From Latrodectus hesperus (lineage: Eukaryota; Arthropoda; Arachnida; Araneae; Theridiidae): a stretch of DNA of 64,000 nt. The notes below the pieces were generated by a model. It did not search any database. It was not told where the DNA came from and was given only the letters and a program-made list of their open reading frames with translations. The stretch lies in contig CM075850.1 in NCBI GenBank assembly GCA_037975125.1, positions 69,235,890 to 69,299,889 on the forward strand, written 5' to 3'. This document shows positions 48,577 through 61,090 of the stretch, in pieces. The translations under genes and the position numbers were made by a program. Numbering within the stretch: the stretch's first letter is position 1; each line of letters begins with the position of its first letter.

Positions 48577-50113
48577 ATTTCTTTTTTTTACCAGCAAGTT
48601 GAGGAAGAATGGCATATACTTGCTAACCCTTGGTACACATCAAGGGCCTTAATCTCGGCCCACTGTTGACACAGTTAACGGATTTCTACTATTTATAGCT
48701 CATTTAATAAGTGTACTAGTGTACTTTTGAGAGAGATTGTCGAGTGATATAAAACATACTAAATAGTCCTGGTGGAAAGTTATGCATATTACTACACAAA
48801 ATTCCCCATTAGGGCAATGTTTCACACGGCCCACATAGCTATACTGCAATTATAATCATCTTGGATAATATCGCAGTATTCTTTTTTCAAGTTAAGCATC
48901 ATTGTGATTCTAACGTGACGTAATCTTAGCTACCTTTTATCAGCTAAGGCCGTAGAAAATCAAGTAGAACCTAATTACGGAGTATCATTCCTTCTTGTAT
49001 TACTGAACGATATCATGGATTATCTTCAAAAGCTGATTGTGTATAACGTAACGAGAAATTTGAACTGGATTTTCACAATTTATGAATGAAATGTGTCGAC
49101 CATTTACGAATATTTCTTAACTAATATGTGTGCAAGCTTTTCAGTACTCATTACCCTTTAAAATGAAATTGGGTTCGAGTCTTAGAGAATAATACATATG
49201 TTAGGCAGGGTAGTTCTTGTTCCAAAATACATATGAAGATACAGATTTGATTGCACATTTCTAATCGAAGAACAGCTCAAACAATTCTTTCGTTGCATTA
49301 ATTAATAAAATTTATTCCATTATTTATCAGATATATGTGTACCCTTTTCTTCTTTCGTCAAAATATGTAAATTTTGCTTTTAAATGCATCCCTGAAACAA
49401 CAGAAAAAACCAAACAATCTCAGGAACAAGGAAACTTCATATATGTTATCAAACACGGAAATTCGAAAGACCGATAAGTTATCTAAATAGATTCTTCACA
49501 AACAATCGAATGCATCTTGAAAGCGTTATCTCAACTTTAATAATACACAGCAAATGTTTACATAATATGCTCTATTGCGTGTAAACAAGTGGCAACATTT
49601 CAGTTTCCAAACAAAAGATAGTGTTGGGACTATTCCCTTGGAGAATGCGTAGCGAGAATTTGAAAGAATAATTTACACCACACACACACACAATTATAAA
49701 AAATACGCATTTATTTTTAGATAAAAAATGATTTAAAAGCATCAAAACATTTTATTGATAAATATGACATATGTATGTTATTATGATTAAAATGTGCTTA
49801 TTTCTCATGTTGTGCTGTAATATCTTATCGCAACACAAACGATTCAGACACACTTTTCTTAATTTATTATATCGCTGTGAGACATATTATCATTAATTAT
49901 GTTATTAAAGAACTAATCTTGAATAGAGTAAAGTCCAGTTCTTTCTAGATACTTTAGAGCTTTATTTTTCAGTATTTTAGTAAGCTATTACTAAATAGAG
50001 GAAACTAAAATGGAATAACATGATAAATGAAAACTTTTCTATAATTTATCGCAAATGAAATTATTGACTTCGCTTTCTAGCCATTCAAAAATCATTGTCC
50101 CGTGTTAAATACC
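48577..50113. other. Spacer, no gene seen
   Basis: Moderately AT-rich. A lone B-box-like GGGTTCGAGTC near 49171 has no convincing A-box partner. A short CA run occurs near 49678. Confidence 0.45.
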
Positions 50114-50128
50114 TTCTCTCTCTCTCTC

Positions 50129-50218
<90 letters not shown>

Positions 50219-50224
50219 TATATA
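50114..50224. repeat. (CT)n(TA)n compound microsatellite
   Basis: CT units (50114-50129) pass into about 90 bases of TA with one C near the end. The array stops exactly where the hAT terminus begins. Confidence 0.95.
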
Positions 50225-52125
50225 CCAGGGGTGGCCAACCTGCAGCTCTTTAAAGGATTATTTGTGGCTCTCGATAAATATACCTGAGTCCCCTTTTTAT
50301 TTTTGTGTTATTGTATCTTAAAAAATTATTGTCGTTCAGTATGTGTTTCAAAATGTCTTTAAAATTACTGACAACAAATATGAAAGACTCAGTGCTACGT
50401 TGTAACAAATCTTCCGAAACTCATTTCCGTCCAAGTTAAGAATGATATGACTCATCGAAAACTGCCCGAACAAACATAAACAGTAGCGTAATCGTCCGCA
50501 GTCGAATTACTCCAGACCGATTTTGAATTTTTAAACTTTCATTGTGCAACGGACTGTTGACATTGTGCTCTGGAGGAAACAATTTGTATCAACTCTCGCG
50601 ACGGATATATTTTGTTATCTGGAATTTTTGGTAAGTTAACTATAATTTGTTTCATAGTATGTAACACGTGTTGTTACTGTTTTAATAAAAGCTTGCATTT
50701 TCAAAAAAATTTTTTAAAGATATGACGACAGAGAACGACAATAAAAAAAAGAAAATACGAGCAAGAAAATAGAAGTTTTTATAAAGAGTGGAAGAATTTC
50801 TATTTTATTGACAATAATAGAAAAACATTATGTGTTATTTGTATCTCTATGGTCAAAACTAATATAGCTAGCAATTTACAACGACATTATGAAACCAATT
50901 ATCCTCAGTTTTCTAATTAGTATCCACCAAATTCCAAATTAAGATCAGATGAGCTTGCTTCTTTAAAATCAAATTTAAACAAGCAGTCAATTTTGATGAC
51001 CTTTAGCAATCAAGCTAATAATGTGGCTGAAGCCAATTTTGTTATTGCCTGAAATTTTGCTCATGCAAAACGCTCGTATGGAGAGTGAAAGTTTATTTAA
51101 AAAAAACTTGGAAGATGTGCTTAAAGTTTTAGATTAAAATAACATAACATTGTACAAAGTTGTTTCACAAATTCCCATCTCGAGACAACAACCGAACGTC
51201 GCATAACTGCAATTTATGCATATCTTGAATACAATTTAAAAAATGGTTTGAAGAACTGCGTTGCATTCAGCTTAGCTCTTGACAAATCAACAAATATCAT
51301 AGATCTTCCGCAATTGGCAACTTTCATTCGTTTTGCTTCACCTGACTTCATTGTTAAAGAAGAATGATTAGACTTAGTAGCACTTCAAGAGTCAAACCGT
51401 GGTGTCAATATTAAAAAGGTATTAGAATCTATAATCAAAACTTTTAATGTGCCTCTTAATAAACTTGTAAGCAATGCAACTGATGGAACTCTGACAAAAT
51501 ACTGGGTAAAAAAATTACTATGCTGGTAAAAGGTCTTACTAGGCTTTTAAGAGATGATTCTCTAATTCCACATTTCATACTGATTCGCTGCATAATTCAC
51601 CGAGAACATCTTGTTACAAAAATTTCAAATATCTTGATGTGTTATGTAAACAGTGTTACACAACTTAAAAATTTCCTTGAAGAATTAAAGGACGTAGAAC
51701 TTCCAAACGACATTATTTTTTTAGTATTGTTAGATCGTCATCTAGCTGCAACATATTAAGTCAATTTGTAGATTTGTTTGGTCAAATAACCACATTTATA
51801 AAACAAAAATAATAACCTATTCAGAATTAGACAATGACGAGTGTTTACAAGACTTGATATTTTTGACTAATGTTTTGAAACACCTGCAAATACTGAATTT
51901 ACATTTGAAAGGGGAAGATAAAATAATACCTGACCTCTCACTGTATATTTTTAGTTTTCAAACTAAATTACAACTCTTTCAAAAGGACATTAAAAATAGA
52001 ACGTTTTGTCATTTTTCTCGAATTAAGAAATTGTTCCAATATTAAAGAAGAAAAACTCAACGAGTACATAAAAAAGCCTGTAGGAATATCGATGGAATTC
52101 CAAAATAGATTTCAAGACAGGAGAT
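50225..52125 (+). pseudogene. hAT transposase fossil, GTF2IRD2/ZBED-like
   Basis: The left end CAGGGGTGGCCAACCTG at 50225 is a typical hAT terminal sequence. Coding relics start near 50723. A BED zinc finger at about 50808-50910 (LCVIC, then LQRHYE) lacks its last His, where NYP replaces the usual NHP. Further blocks follow: LASLKSNLNKQ; TERRITAI; CVAFSLALDKSTN (first catalytic Asp kept); LVSNATDGT (second Asp kept); RCIIHREHLVTKI; LQDLIFLTNVLKHLQILNL; and EFQNRFQD near 52105. These match, in order, the hAT family that gave rise to vertebrate GTF2IRD2 and ZBED-type proteins. Stops and frameshifts occur throughout. Similarity ends before the C-terminal dimerisation region, and no right terminus is seen. 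Confidence 0.88.
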
Positions 52126-52244
52126 ATCATGTATGCTCTTGTAAAAAAAAAATGCGAATTTGTCAAAAAATAGCTATATAATGCAACAAAAAAAGGAAAA
52201 AATTGAACAAGCTACAAAAAAAGCGGTAATAATTGTAACAAACA

Positions 52245-54710
52245 AATACCAATTTATATCGAATTTTTGATATAAAAATGCTCTTTCAGGTATTTCCTAA
52301 TTCTTCAGCAAGTTTTAGGTCACGAAAATTCATTTGTTTGTATTAGCTGTGATCATAGTAAAAAATGAATATAAAAAATATCAGTTGAATATGAGATATG
52401 TTCAACTCTGAAACATACCAAAGTACTATGTCAGAACTTTCGACGTCAAAATGTGCGTTTGCACGTTTTCTACACAAGCAGAGAGCAAATTTCATCTTAA
52501 TGAAAATCATATTTCTAACTAAGGAGCGATCGTATATAACGAATGGATTTATTATATGAAATAAATTTAATAAGCGAATATTAGTTGAGATTAGAAATAA
52601 CTTTGAGAAATATTAATGTATCACGGAACTTCTGATATCAAAATGTACGATTGGATGTCTTTTAGGGATGAAAAAAGTTTAAGTTTGAAGCAAAACAACA
52701 ATTTTATAATAAGGATGTTGCAGTTAAAGAATACTGTACAATATCTAGAAAAGGCTGAATGAATACTGGCTGAGATTAGACATATCTGTGACTCATAACA
52801 ATTTATATCAGATGTTTTGAGATCAAAATGTTCATATGGTTTTTTCCGTGTAGCATATTTCAGCTCAAAGAGACGTTTGTCCCTGTATGGTTCGAGGTGT
52901 TAAAAACATGGCTTTGTAAAAATACAAATAAATAAATAATACATAAATAGAATATAATAGTTCAGCTTTGGAATAACAGTCCACATTTATATATCCCACA
53001 TTTATGCAGGATCTTTTCGTACGAAATTTTCGTTTGGATGTCTTCTAACTATGTAGCAATGTATAACTATATAGCAAGTTTCAGATCAAAATAAAACCAT
53101 GCTTCTGTGTTAGATAGGATCGTATTCAAACAATGTGGTTGTATGATACAAAATAATAACTAAGTAAACGAATATTAATTGAGAATAGAGGAATAATTTT
53201 GAAACATACCAGTGACTAAAAGAGATCTTTTGACATCAAAATGTTCGATTGGATATTTTCCAACCCCACGCAGCAATTTCCATCTCGTAATATAATCATG
53301 CGTCTGTGTTAGATGTGATCGCTAAAACGCCTGTATATTTGAAACAAAAAGTTTAATAGGCTAAAACAATTTGAGAGAGGGACTCATACCAATTTATATC
53401 AGAACTTCAAACAGTAAAATATTCGGTCGTAAGTTTTCTAACGATGTAGAAAATTTAAGTGCAAGGAAATTACAATATCATGTATAAACACAGAAAACGA
53501 ATTATAATTATTGATGGCGTCATTCTTTTGAGTTGTACATTGATAAAGGCTTTTATCAGTGGCAACGTAAAACTGTTGTTATGGTAAGATTGTAAAGTAT
53601 TCGGAATAAAATATAAGCAATTTATGTCAATGAAGTGTGCAGAATTTCATTGTTAATATTAAAAATAAATTTGAAGTTGAATAAGTCAAATAAACAAGCT
53701 GAAAACACACCGTGCCAGGGATGCTCATTTTAAAAAATACTGATTAATATGATAAAAGAAAAGCTGAATGAAAGTGATTACTAGATGAAATTAGATATGA
53801 CTATAACTTATACCAATTTATATAGAATCTTTTGATATGAGAATGTTCAGTAGGATGTTTTTTAGTCATGCAGCTCGTTTCTGCTTAAGGAGAAATCATA
53901 CAGTTGCGTTAAATGCAATCATGTTCAAATAGTCATGTAATAACAAAACAAAAAAACGAATACTAGTTGAGATTGGGATTAACTCTGAGTATACCAACTT
54001 ATATTAGATCTCTTTAAATCAAAATGTTCAGCTGGATATTTCCCAACTACATAGCAATGTTCAGATCAAGGAAAACTAATGCGTCCCTATTATGTGCCTT
54101 CAAAATCTCTTATAAAAAATGCTATGCACTACAAAAAAAATTGAATAAACGAATACTAAATGTCATACAGAAAAAATTTATACAGGATCTTCTCTAATAT
54201 CAAAATATTCTTTTATGTTTTTTTTTTTTTTTTAAATATGCAGCCTGAATTTTTTCAAAAAGAGACTGCGTTCTTGTAAGATGTTAGTATAGTAAAAAAA
54301 GGCAGTTTAATACAAAAGGATTACTGTAAAGAAAATATAAAGAAATGTAAAAAATACTATCTGAGGTTGGAAATAATACTGAAGGATACTAATTTATGTA
54401 ATGTACTTTGATATCAAAATGTTCGTTTAGATGCAGCAAGTTTTACCTCAAGGAGAAATTATGGGTCCCTATTACCTGCAATATCGTTATGAAAAAGGGC
54501 TACACAGTACAAAAAAGAAATGAATAAGTGAATATTAATTAAAGTTATGAATAGATCAGAAACATACTAACTTATATTGAAACTCTTGATATCAAAAAAT
54601 GCGTTAGGATATCTTTTAGTCATGCAACAAATTCTTGGGTCTTAAGTGCGATCGTATTCAAAGGAACGACTGCAACATATAGAATAAAATATACATGTAA
54701 ATACTAATGG
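52245..54710. repeat. Degenerate tandem array, ~12 units of ~190 bp
   Basis: Unit starts are recognisable near 52247, 52413, 52606, 52793, 52980, 53202, 53383, 53805, 53990, 54164, 54385 and 54560. Each begins with a form of CATACCAATTTATATCAGAA, then a core resembling TTTTGATATCAAAATGTTCG (its first 14 bases are a perfect palindrome). A block near GCAAGTTTCAGCTCAAGGAG follows, then a block near ATGCGTCTGTGTTAGATG, and the unit closes near ACGAATATTAATTGAGATTAG. Unit lengths are 165-220 bases, except 53383-53805, which probably holds two units with one decayed. Divergence between units is high, so the array is old. It starts about 120 bases after the hAT relic. Confidence 0.9.
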
Positions 54711-55236
54711 CCTGCCATGGACAAATTGTTTTCCGAACTAAAAAAATGTCTAAGAATAACCATGCCTCAAAACAGATTATGTGACTAAGGATTTAAAGAG
54801 CAAATATGAATTAAGAAATGAAAACGCGGTATATCTAGCACAATGGGAGATTTACGAAATAAAAAATTAGGTAAAATGTAACTTACTATGGAACATCTGT
54901 TGGTAAATGCTATACAAGACGACCTATTGATATGTATTTACAAGTTTTCGAGTTACTTCCCTAATGACTCACGAATAAATTACTCAATATATAAAAAAAG
55001 TTTACGCGGGTTAGGCGAAACACTTTAGATATTAAAAAATGCTCTAAACTTTTTCAACTGTTAAGTTATACACCTTTGTATTTAAATCATGTTTTCAATA
55101 CATTTAAATATATATTAATAAATGCACATTTAAATAAAATTTTATTGAAAAATTGTTGTGTTATTTTAATTATTCATGCATGCATGTTGAATTATTCATG
55201 CTTAGTGCCCTTAAAAACTTTTACTAATGAAAAGGA
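54711..55236. other. Spacer; possible hAT C-terminal crumbs
   Basis: A short plus frame from 54717 (DKLFSELKKCL) faintly recalls the dimerisation region of hAT transposases, which would be the missing end of the fossil upstream. The match is too short to rely on. The rest is AT-rich without features. Confidence 0.2.
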
Positions 55237-55550
55237 ACATTTATTGAGTCTAGTGGTCAGCGTGCCTGACTACGGGTAAGGAGGTCCTGGGTTCTTATCC
55301 CAGTTCGGGCATGGATGTACTTTCTCTCTCTATCTATCCTGTCTTTGTCCTTTCCTTGTATGAATGAGGTGTGAATGGTTGCCTACCCTATAAACGGGTA
55401 CCTATGGCATGTGTGTAGAGCAAAGTCGTACTTTCACCTTCATGATGCTCTGATTAAAACGAAAGACGCTCCCAATCGACTTAATTCGCATAGCATAGCG
55501 AGCTTGGCTTGTCCAAGGTCATTAGTAAACAACAACAACACATTTATTGA
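55237..55550 (+). repeat. SINE copy with tRNA-like head, 11-bp TSD
   Basis: The insert (55248-55539, about 292 bp) lies between perfect 11-base copies of ACATTTATTGA (55237-55247 and 55540-55550). The head has an A box TAGTGGTCAGCGTG (55251-55264) and a B box GGGTTCTTATCCC (about 55290-55302), spaced as in a tRNA. A CT-rich stretch and a body including GTGAATGGTTGCCTACCC follow. From about 55417 comes the same module as in the other two copies (AGAGCAAAGTCGTACTT), then the hairpin CTTGG-CTTGT-CCAAG and TAAACAACAACAACA. The internal pol III promoter looks usable. The 75-codon frame within it is spurious. Confidence 0.94.
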
Positions 55551-55597
55551 AATGTTGCAGCACAGGAGAAAAAAAATCAGTTTCTATCGCAGATCTT

Positions 55598-55660
55598 ACT
55601 AAATGATAAGCTCATCGACTTTCGTTTCTGTAACTCCTCAGTTCGATTCCCATCTTAAGT
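55598..55660 (+). repeat. Second tRNA-like head just downstream
   Basis: An A-box-like TGATAAGCTCATCGACT (about 55603) and a clean B box GTTCGATTCCC (55641-55651) with tRNA-like spacing. It lacks an obvious acceptor stem. Probably a tRNA-derived SINE head whose body continues to about 55740. Confidence 0.45.
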
Positions 55661-55740
55661 TCATGTGTTTTGGTTAGGTTCATGGTTAGGAATCCACTTG
55701 ATTCTGTAGGTCCTGGTCTATTTAAGCTTCGAGTCTAAGA

Positions 55741-58400
55741 AAAAGCTTTTTAACGACTAATTATCATAACTAAATCTAATAAAATATCGACTAAAATCAG
55801 ATCATAACTAGACTGGAATGAAGTATTCAGATGCTTATATTTATAGTAATGATATTTTAAAAGCATTGAGATACCCAGTCAACAAAACCAATTATCAAAA
55901 TGATATTTAAAATTCTTCAAGGTGATTTCAATATTATAACAGAATAGGTTTACCTATACAATGTTGATTATGCTACATTCGCTCAGGAAAAATCTTTTCA
56001 CACATAACTACAAACATATTTTTGTTGCTTTAATTTTATTTATTTTTTGGGATTTAAATTAAATTCTTAAGTATTAAATAACAAGTAATTTTTTGATTTA
56101 ATGTTTAATAATTTTTTCAGAATTTTATATAATTTATGTGTGGAACTACAAGTTGTGGTTCAATTTTTCTGACAGCTTAGATTTTTCATTTCTATTTTAT
56201 TTATTTTTTTTTTTCGAAAATATTGTTCACATTTTAAACATTGATCACAAGAATTGCCCAAACAAAGCAATAGCACTCATGGTCAAGTTTGGATTTTTTT
56301 TTAAGAGGAGAAGGCTAAAAATGCAATTAATTTTTCATTTTCTAAACAGTAAATACAATGGGAAATATATTTCTACTGAGATGCAGAACATCGTTTTGCA
56401 GTGATTCTTCGTTTGCTATGTTATTTACAAAACAATCAAATATTTATTTACATTTTTTTGATTTTTTGATTTTTATATAAACAATTCTGAATATATAAAT
56501 GGCCTTTTTGGAGAGTTTGTTCCATAATAAATATATTTGTAAAATTACTATCAAAATTTGATATTGAAATATTTAATTAATTTTTAGTTTGAATTTGACA
56601 ATTTTTATTTAGATAAAGTATGCAATTAGAATTCGATCTTTAAATTCCAAAACTTAAAATTCATAAGATACAAGTGTTCTGTTTCTAAATTAAAGCAGCA
56701 GACGACAAAAAATGTACTGCCATTTCATTGATGTGCAGCGCCATCTGAAAGACAAAAAAGAAAATAAAACCGTAAAATTTATTTTTAATACTGGTTCTTC
56801 CCATGCATTGGGTACAACTTACTTAAGAATAAATGCATTTCATTATCTATGGAGAGAGGGTGGTGAAAAGAAAACAAAATATTTTCTTTGAAACTTTCAT
56901 CGTTTGCATTCAGTTGGAGTCACAAAATATCATAGGACGTTGATCTGTTCAGTCTATGACTCCCGACATTTCCTGACAATGACCTTTTCATTGACACGCG
57001 ACGGGGTTTCTTTCTTCCTGCTTTGTCATATTGTTTCTGTAATTCTATCATCATTCCCGCATTATATCTCCAATGGCAATCACATCTCTAGTTATTGCTC
57101 TAAATCTAATTATCTATATTTTTAATGATTTCATTCAAATGAAAGAAGTGTGTACCCTTAAGAACATTTCGATCGATTCTAAAATATAGAAATGTTAAAT
57201 ACATTAATTTTCTAAAATGTGCTTTATTATAAATTAAAACTTCTATGTATGTTTTAAAATATCTGGAGTTTCTTCATGTATCAAGATTTTTACTTACTTG
57301 TAGGGGCACACTGAATTTCATTCGGAAGTTCATGGTTATAATGGGTAGATGTTAAGCCAATTTTCACAGCTGGAATTATTCCTAAGCAGAATAATATTCA
57401 AGAAATTTTAAATAATTCTTACATTGTTCTGTAAAGCATTTGTTCAAGTTAAATAGATAAATTGAAATTTTCATAAATAATGCTTTGTCCAAATATACGC
57501 AAACACCACGATAAATTGGTTAGTATGATCATTGCTCTTGCTCTTAACAGCATCTTTTGAGTTTAATCATTATTAAATCAAAGGTATTGTGATAATAGTC
57601 GTGCGCAATCTACTGAAAGATTCTAAATTTCACTTTTTAGTAGAAAAATTTGATGAGAGTTTTTCTTATGTTTTGAAATAATGCTCTATTCATTATAATT
57701 CCTTTTAAAATGGCATAAAGTGCTGTTAATAAGAATTAAAATCATACCTTGACTGGAAATACTTACGTCAGTCTTTGTAACACTACGGATTAAATTTTAG
57801 TTCTGGAAACAGCATCATGTCAAACTGTGTAAAAAATCCTCTCAAGTTAAACATGTAAAATTCTAAATATTCTTGAACATCAAGAAGTAGAGCTTACTTT
57901 TTTCCTTTGTACAAGCCCTTTGTTGACATAGGTTTTTTGAAATTTTTAAGATTTAAACTTTCCGAGAAGTGAATATAATTAGAAATACCCTGACAAAAAC
58001 AGTCATGTTCAGTAAAAATATTCAGTATAAAATCTTTGCATATTAATGAATTTATCATATTTTTTAATTTTCACGTACATAAATGTCTAAATTAACTCGC
58101 AAGTTTACTCTGATTATTAAACACTTAATAAAGAAACTATTTACAAAGTAAATAAATTGATTATAACTTTTAAAAATAAATACGGCTATTTTGAAATTCT
58201 AAGCAATTCTAATAATATTAATCTATTTAATAAAAATATATTTACCATTATCAAACTTTGAGCAATTTAAATGCAATTTTATGTTTTAATTCATCCATCG
58301 AAAATATATGTAATATATTAAATCTTTAGTTCATTACAATAAAAAATTGTGAAAAAAAGTAAAGCTCCCGTATACGTAATGAAACTGTAAAAAACTAAAC
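55741..58400. other. Spacer, no gene seen
   Basis: AT-rich with a less AT-rich patch at 56880-57120. The 88-codon frame at 56138-56404 and the 73-codon frame at 56904-57125 match no family I know. Confidence 0.45.
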
Positions 58401-60250
58401 ATAAAAAATTGGTATTAGATAATAAAGATATCGAATATCATCCTGATGTATATTTCGCCTGCCATCCACAAGAATATGTTTTGAATTATAAATCAGTGAT
58501 ATTTTGGAATGTTCGCGCACCATGAAAACAAACATCATCCATACATATTCTATTGATGATAAATCCTATAACTTGTGCCTGCGCAAAGCCAATGTAGAAC
58601 ATTGCACAACATACCTAACATCAGACTATTGTAAAATGACTGTGACAACTTAGTTACAATAATCCCTTAAAACGGAAAACACGCATGCATCGTGACCGGT
58701 GAGGAATCAAGCTAACTCATCAACTGGATGCGGTCTTATGAGGATCGTATTGGCATCTGTAAATTATGGTGTGAAACAAAATAGGACTGAAATTAATTAT
58801 AAAAAATTAGTCTTGTGTTGTATTTGTTAGGTTGTTAAATTTGTCAAAATAAAACGTTAAAAGAGAGAGACAATAGAACTTATTATTATATGAATAAAAA
58901 ACTACGGAACTATAATTCTAATGAGACAATGACGTTAACGTGACTTCCTATAAAGAAATCAACAAACTAATCAAAGATATTTTTGAATACTCTAAATATT
59001 CTGTATTATAGTTTATACAGAATTGTAATACATATCTATATTTGATGTCTACCAACAGGTTACTTTCTTCTGACGGTATATCTATAATAAGTAACGTGGT
59101 CTTTGTAATAAATTAATATTATGCTATTATGTATACATATACAAAGCAATGTTAAATTCTATACGAAATCAGCGGACTTACGTGTTAGGTATCGACATCA
59201 TCAAATGTCTTGAAATTTTAAACCATAGACACGGTACGAGCGAGATAGATACCCGCTATGAGCCATCGTTTTACATTACTCTGAGGAACAATAGGTCCAC
59301 GAGTATTTGTGTCACCTTTGCATTCAACAACTTAATAAATATAAATATTCGCTTTGAGATGTTATTGCTGATGTACATACAGAATGATGCGGAGGAATTT
59401 ACTACGAAATATCATGGTTTACAGATAATATTTACCCATCATTTACCAACATGCAAATAGGAGTCCTTTGAACGATAAGTTAACACTTGAGTTTATGAGC
59501 TTCCATCTAATCATAAGTGGCAGATTTTAAGTCTTGCAAATAATTTATATGTATAAGCTTCTCTAATATAGTGATCTGTTATTGTGCCAGAGAAGATCTA
59601 AAGAGAGTTTACTTTGACTCAATCACAAGTCGCAGATTGATTTTTGCAAGATTCTAAGGTTCAATATTATGTTATATGTTCCGATATGACTGTTGGCCCT
59701 TATGATTCCAAACCATCATACTGGGTACAGGACGTAACAGTTTATCAGTTCCTCATTACAGTGTATCTAGACTTAAATCCGAACATCGTCATATTGCATA
59801 CAGATTCGGGATTCGTTAGTCAAGACAATGTCATTTCATTCCGTTGTTTATATCTATCGTTCACCGCACCATTGTCAATGCAAACTCCTGTAGTTTTGAT
59901 TTAAAAGTGAACATAGCCATGGAAACATTCCACTCAATTGGAAGCGATGTCGAATGGTTTGAGTGGAATGACACGAACAGCGAATGATACGTAACAGCCT
60001 GAATCTCTTATGTTATGGCTCATTATATGACAGATGAATCCATCACTGCCATACACACAATATGGTAATATCAGAAGCAGTGGTGCAGCAAGGGATATGA
60101 AATTTATCCCATCAGTCTACCGTTCTCTCCAACATTCAGCGATTATAGACCCGCATCATACAGACGCAGATGGCCCTATAGTCACGCCATGATGTACATA
60201 TATACTGCAAATTTAATTATTTGTCTAGCTCATCACCGCAAACGCATGTA
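58400..60250 (+). pseudogene. Unidentified coding-like island (decayed)
   Basis: Plus-strand frames cluster in DNA less AT-rich than its flanks: about 58408-58530, 58520-58650 in the next frame, 59149-59460 (103 codons), 59644-59904 (86 codons), and a frame from about 59822 to 60248 carrying three stops. The last one reads coding-like near its end (for example YPISLPFSPTFSDYRPAS). The order and shared strand suggest decayed exons or genes of one inserted element, such as an old virus or large transposon. I recognise no domain, so the source is left open. Confidence 0.3.
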
Positions 60251-60474
60251 GTAAATTTCACATGATCTGCATGCGTTTTATGGGTGTTACATTTTGGGTA
60301 GCCAACAGTCAACAAGTGGAACAAATTCATTTTGAATTCAATCTTTTCTTTAAAATAAAATTTTATTAGCTTATTCTAGATTAAATTGCTTTTGATGTAA
60401 TTAATTTTTGGTATTTATTACTATGTATTTCTCAGAGCTAAGAGAATTTTCCAAAAAAAATATGTATGTCTATT

Positions 60475-61090
60475 TGGAACAATACACAAATGTGAACAAT
60501 CATTTTCATAAAAGAAATGCGTTAAATACAAATATTATCGCAAATAACTATTTCGAATTTGAAGAGTCCTGTGCTACTTTCAATATCAAACATAACATCA
60601 AATCATTTTTGAAGGACTAGTGAAATTTAACGTGCTCAAAAGTTACATGAGCTCAAAGTGAATGAAATATATACGAGGTACAATAGATATTGTTTAGTTA
60701 CTCTTAAAAATTAGTTGTATTAATTATGTGTATAAGATTACTTATATCAAATAATCTGTGTTAACTTATTCAAACCCTGGAACCCGCATTTTAATAACAC
60801 AAATGCAAACAATTGTTTTCACTAAAGAAATGCATTAAATACAATTATCGCGAATAACTGTTTCAGATTTGAAGAGTCCTGTGCTATTTTTAATATCAAA
60901 CACAACATCAAATCATTTTTGATTGACTAGTGAAATCTAAACATACTCAAAAGTTACATGAGCTCAAAGTGAATGACATATACGAGGTCTAATAGATATT
61001 GTTTAGTTACTGTTAAAAATTAGTTATAATAATTATGTGTATAAGATTACTTATATATCAAATAATCTGTTAACTTATTCAAATCTTGGA
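60475..61090 (+). repeat. ~310-bp imperfect tandem duplication
   Basis: Two adjacent units with a period of about 310 bases: GAAGAGTCCTGTGCT at 60561 and 60871, AAAAGTTACATGAGCTCAAA in both, and ATAATCTGT at 60751 and 61062. Identity is high (perhaps 85-90% by eye). Each unit carries the same short plus frame ending shortly after NIKHNIKSFL. In the first unit it is the end of a 70-codon frame (60408-60620). Confidence 0.88.

Noticed and set aside
54717..54790. C-terminal dimerisation region of the 50-52 kb hAT fossil beyond the tandem array
   Set aside because: Only a short faint resemblance; not enough to claim that the array lies inside the element.
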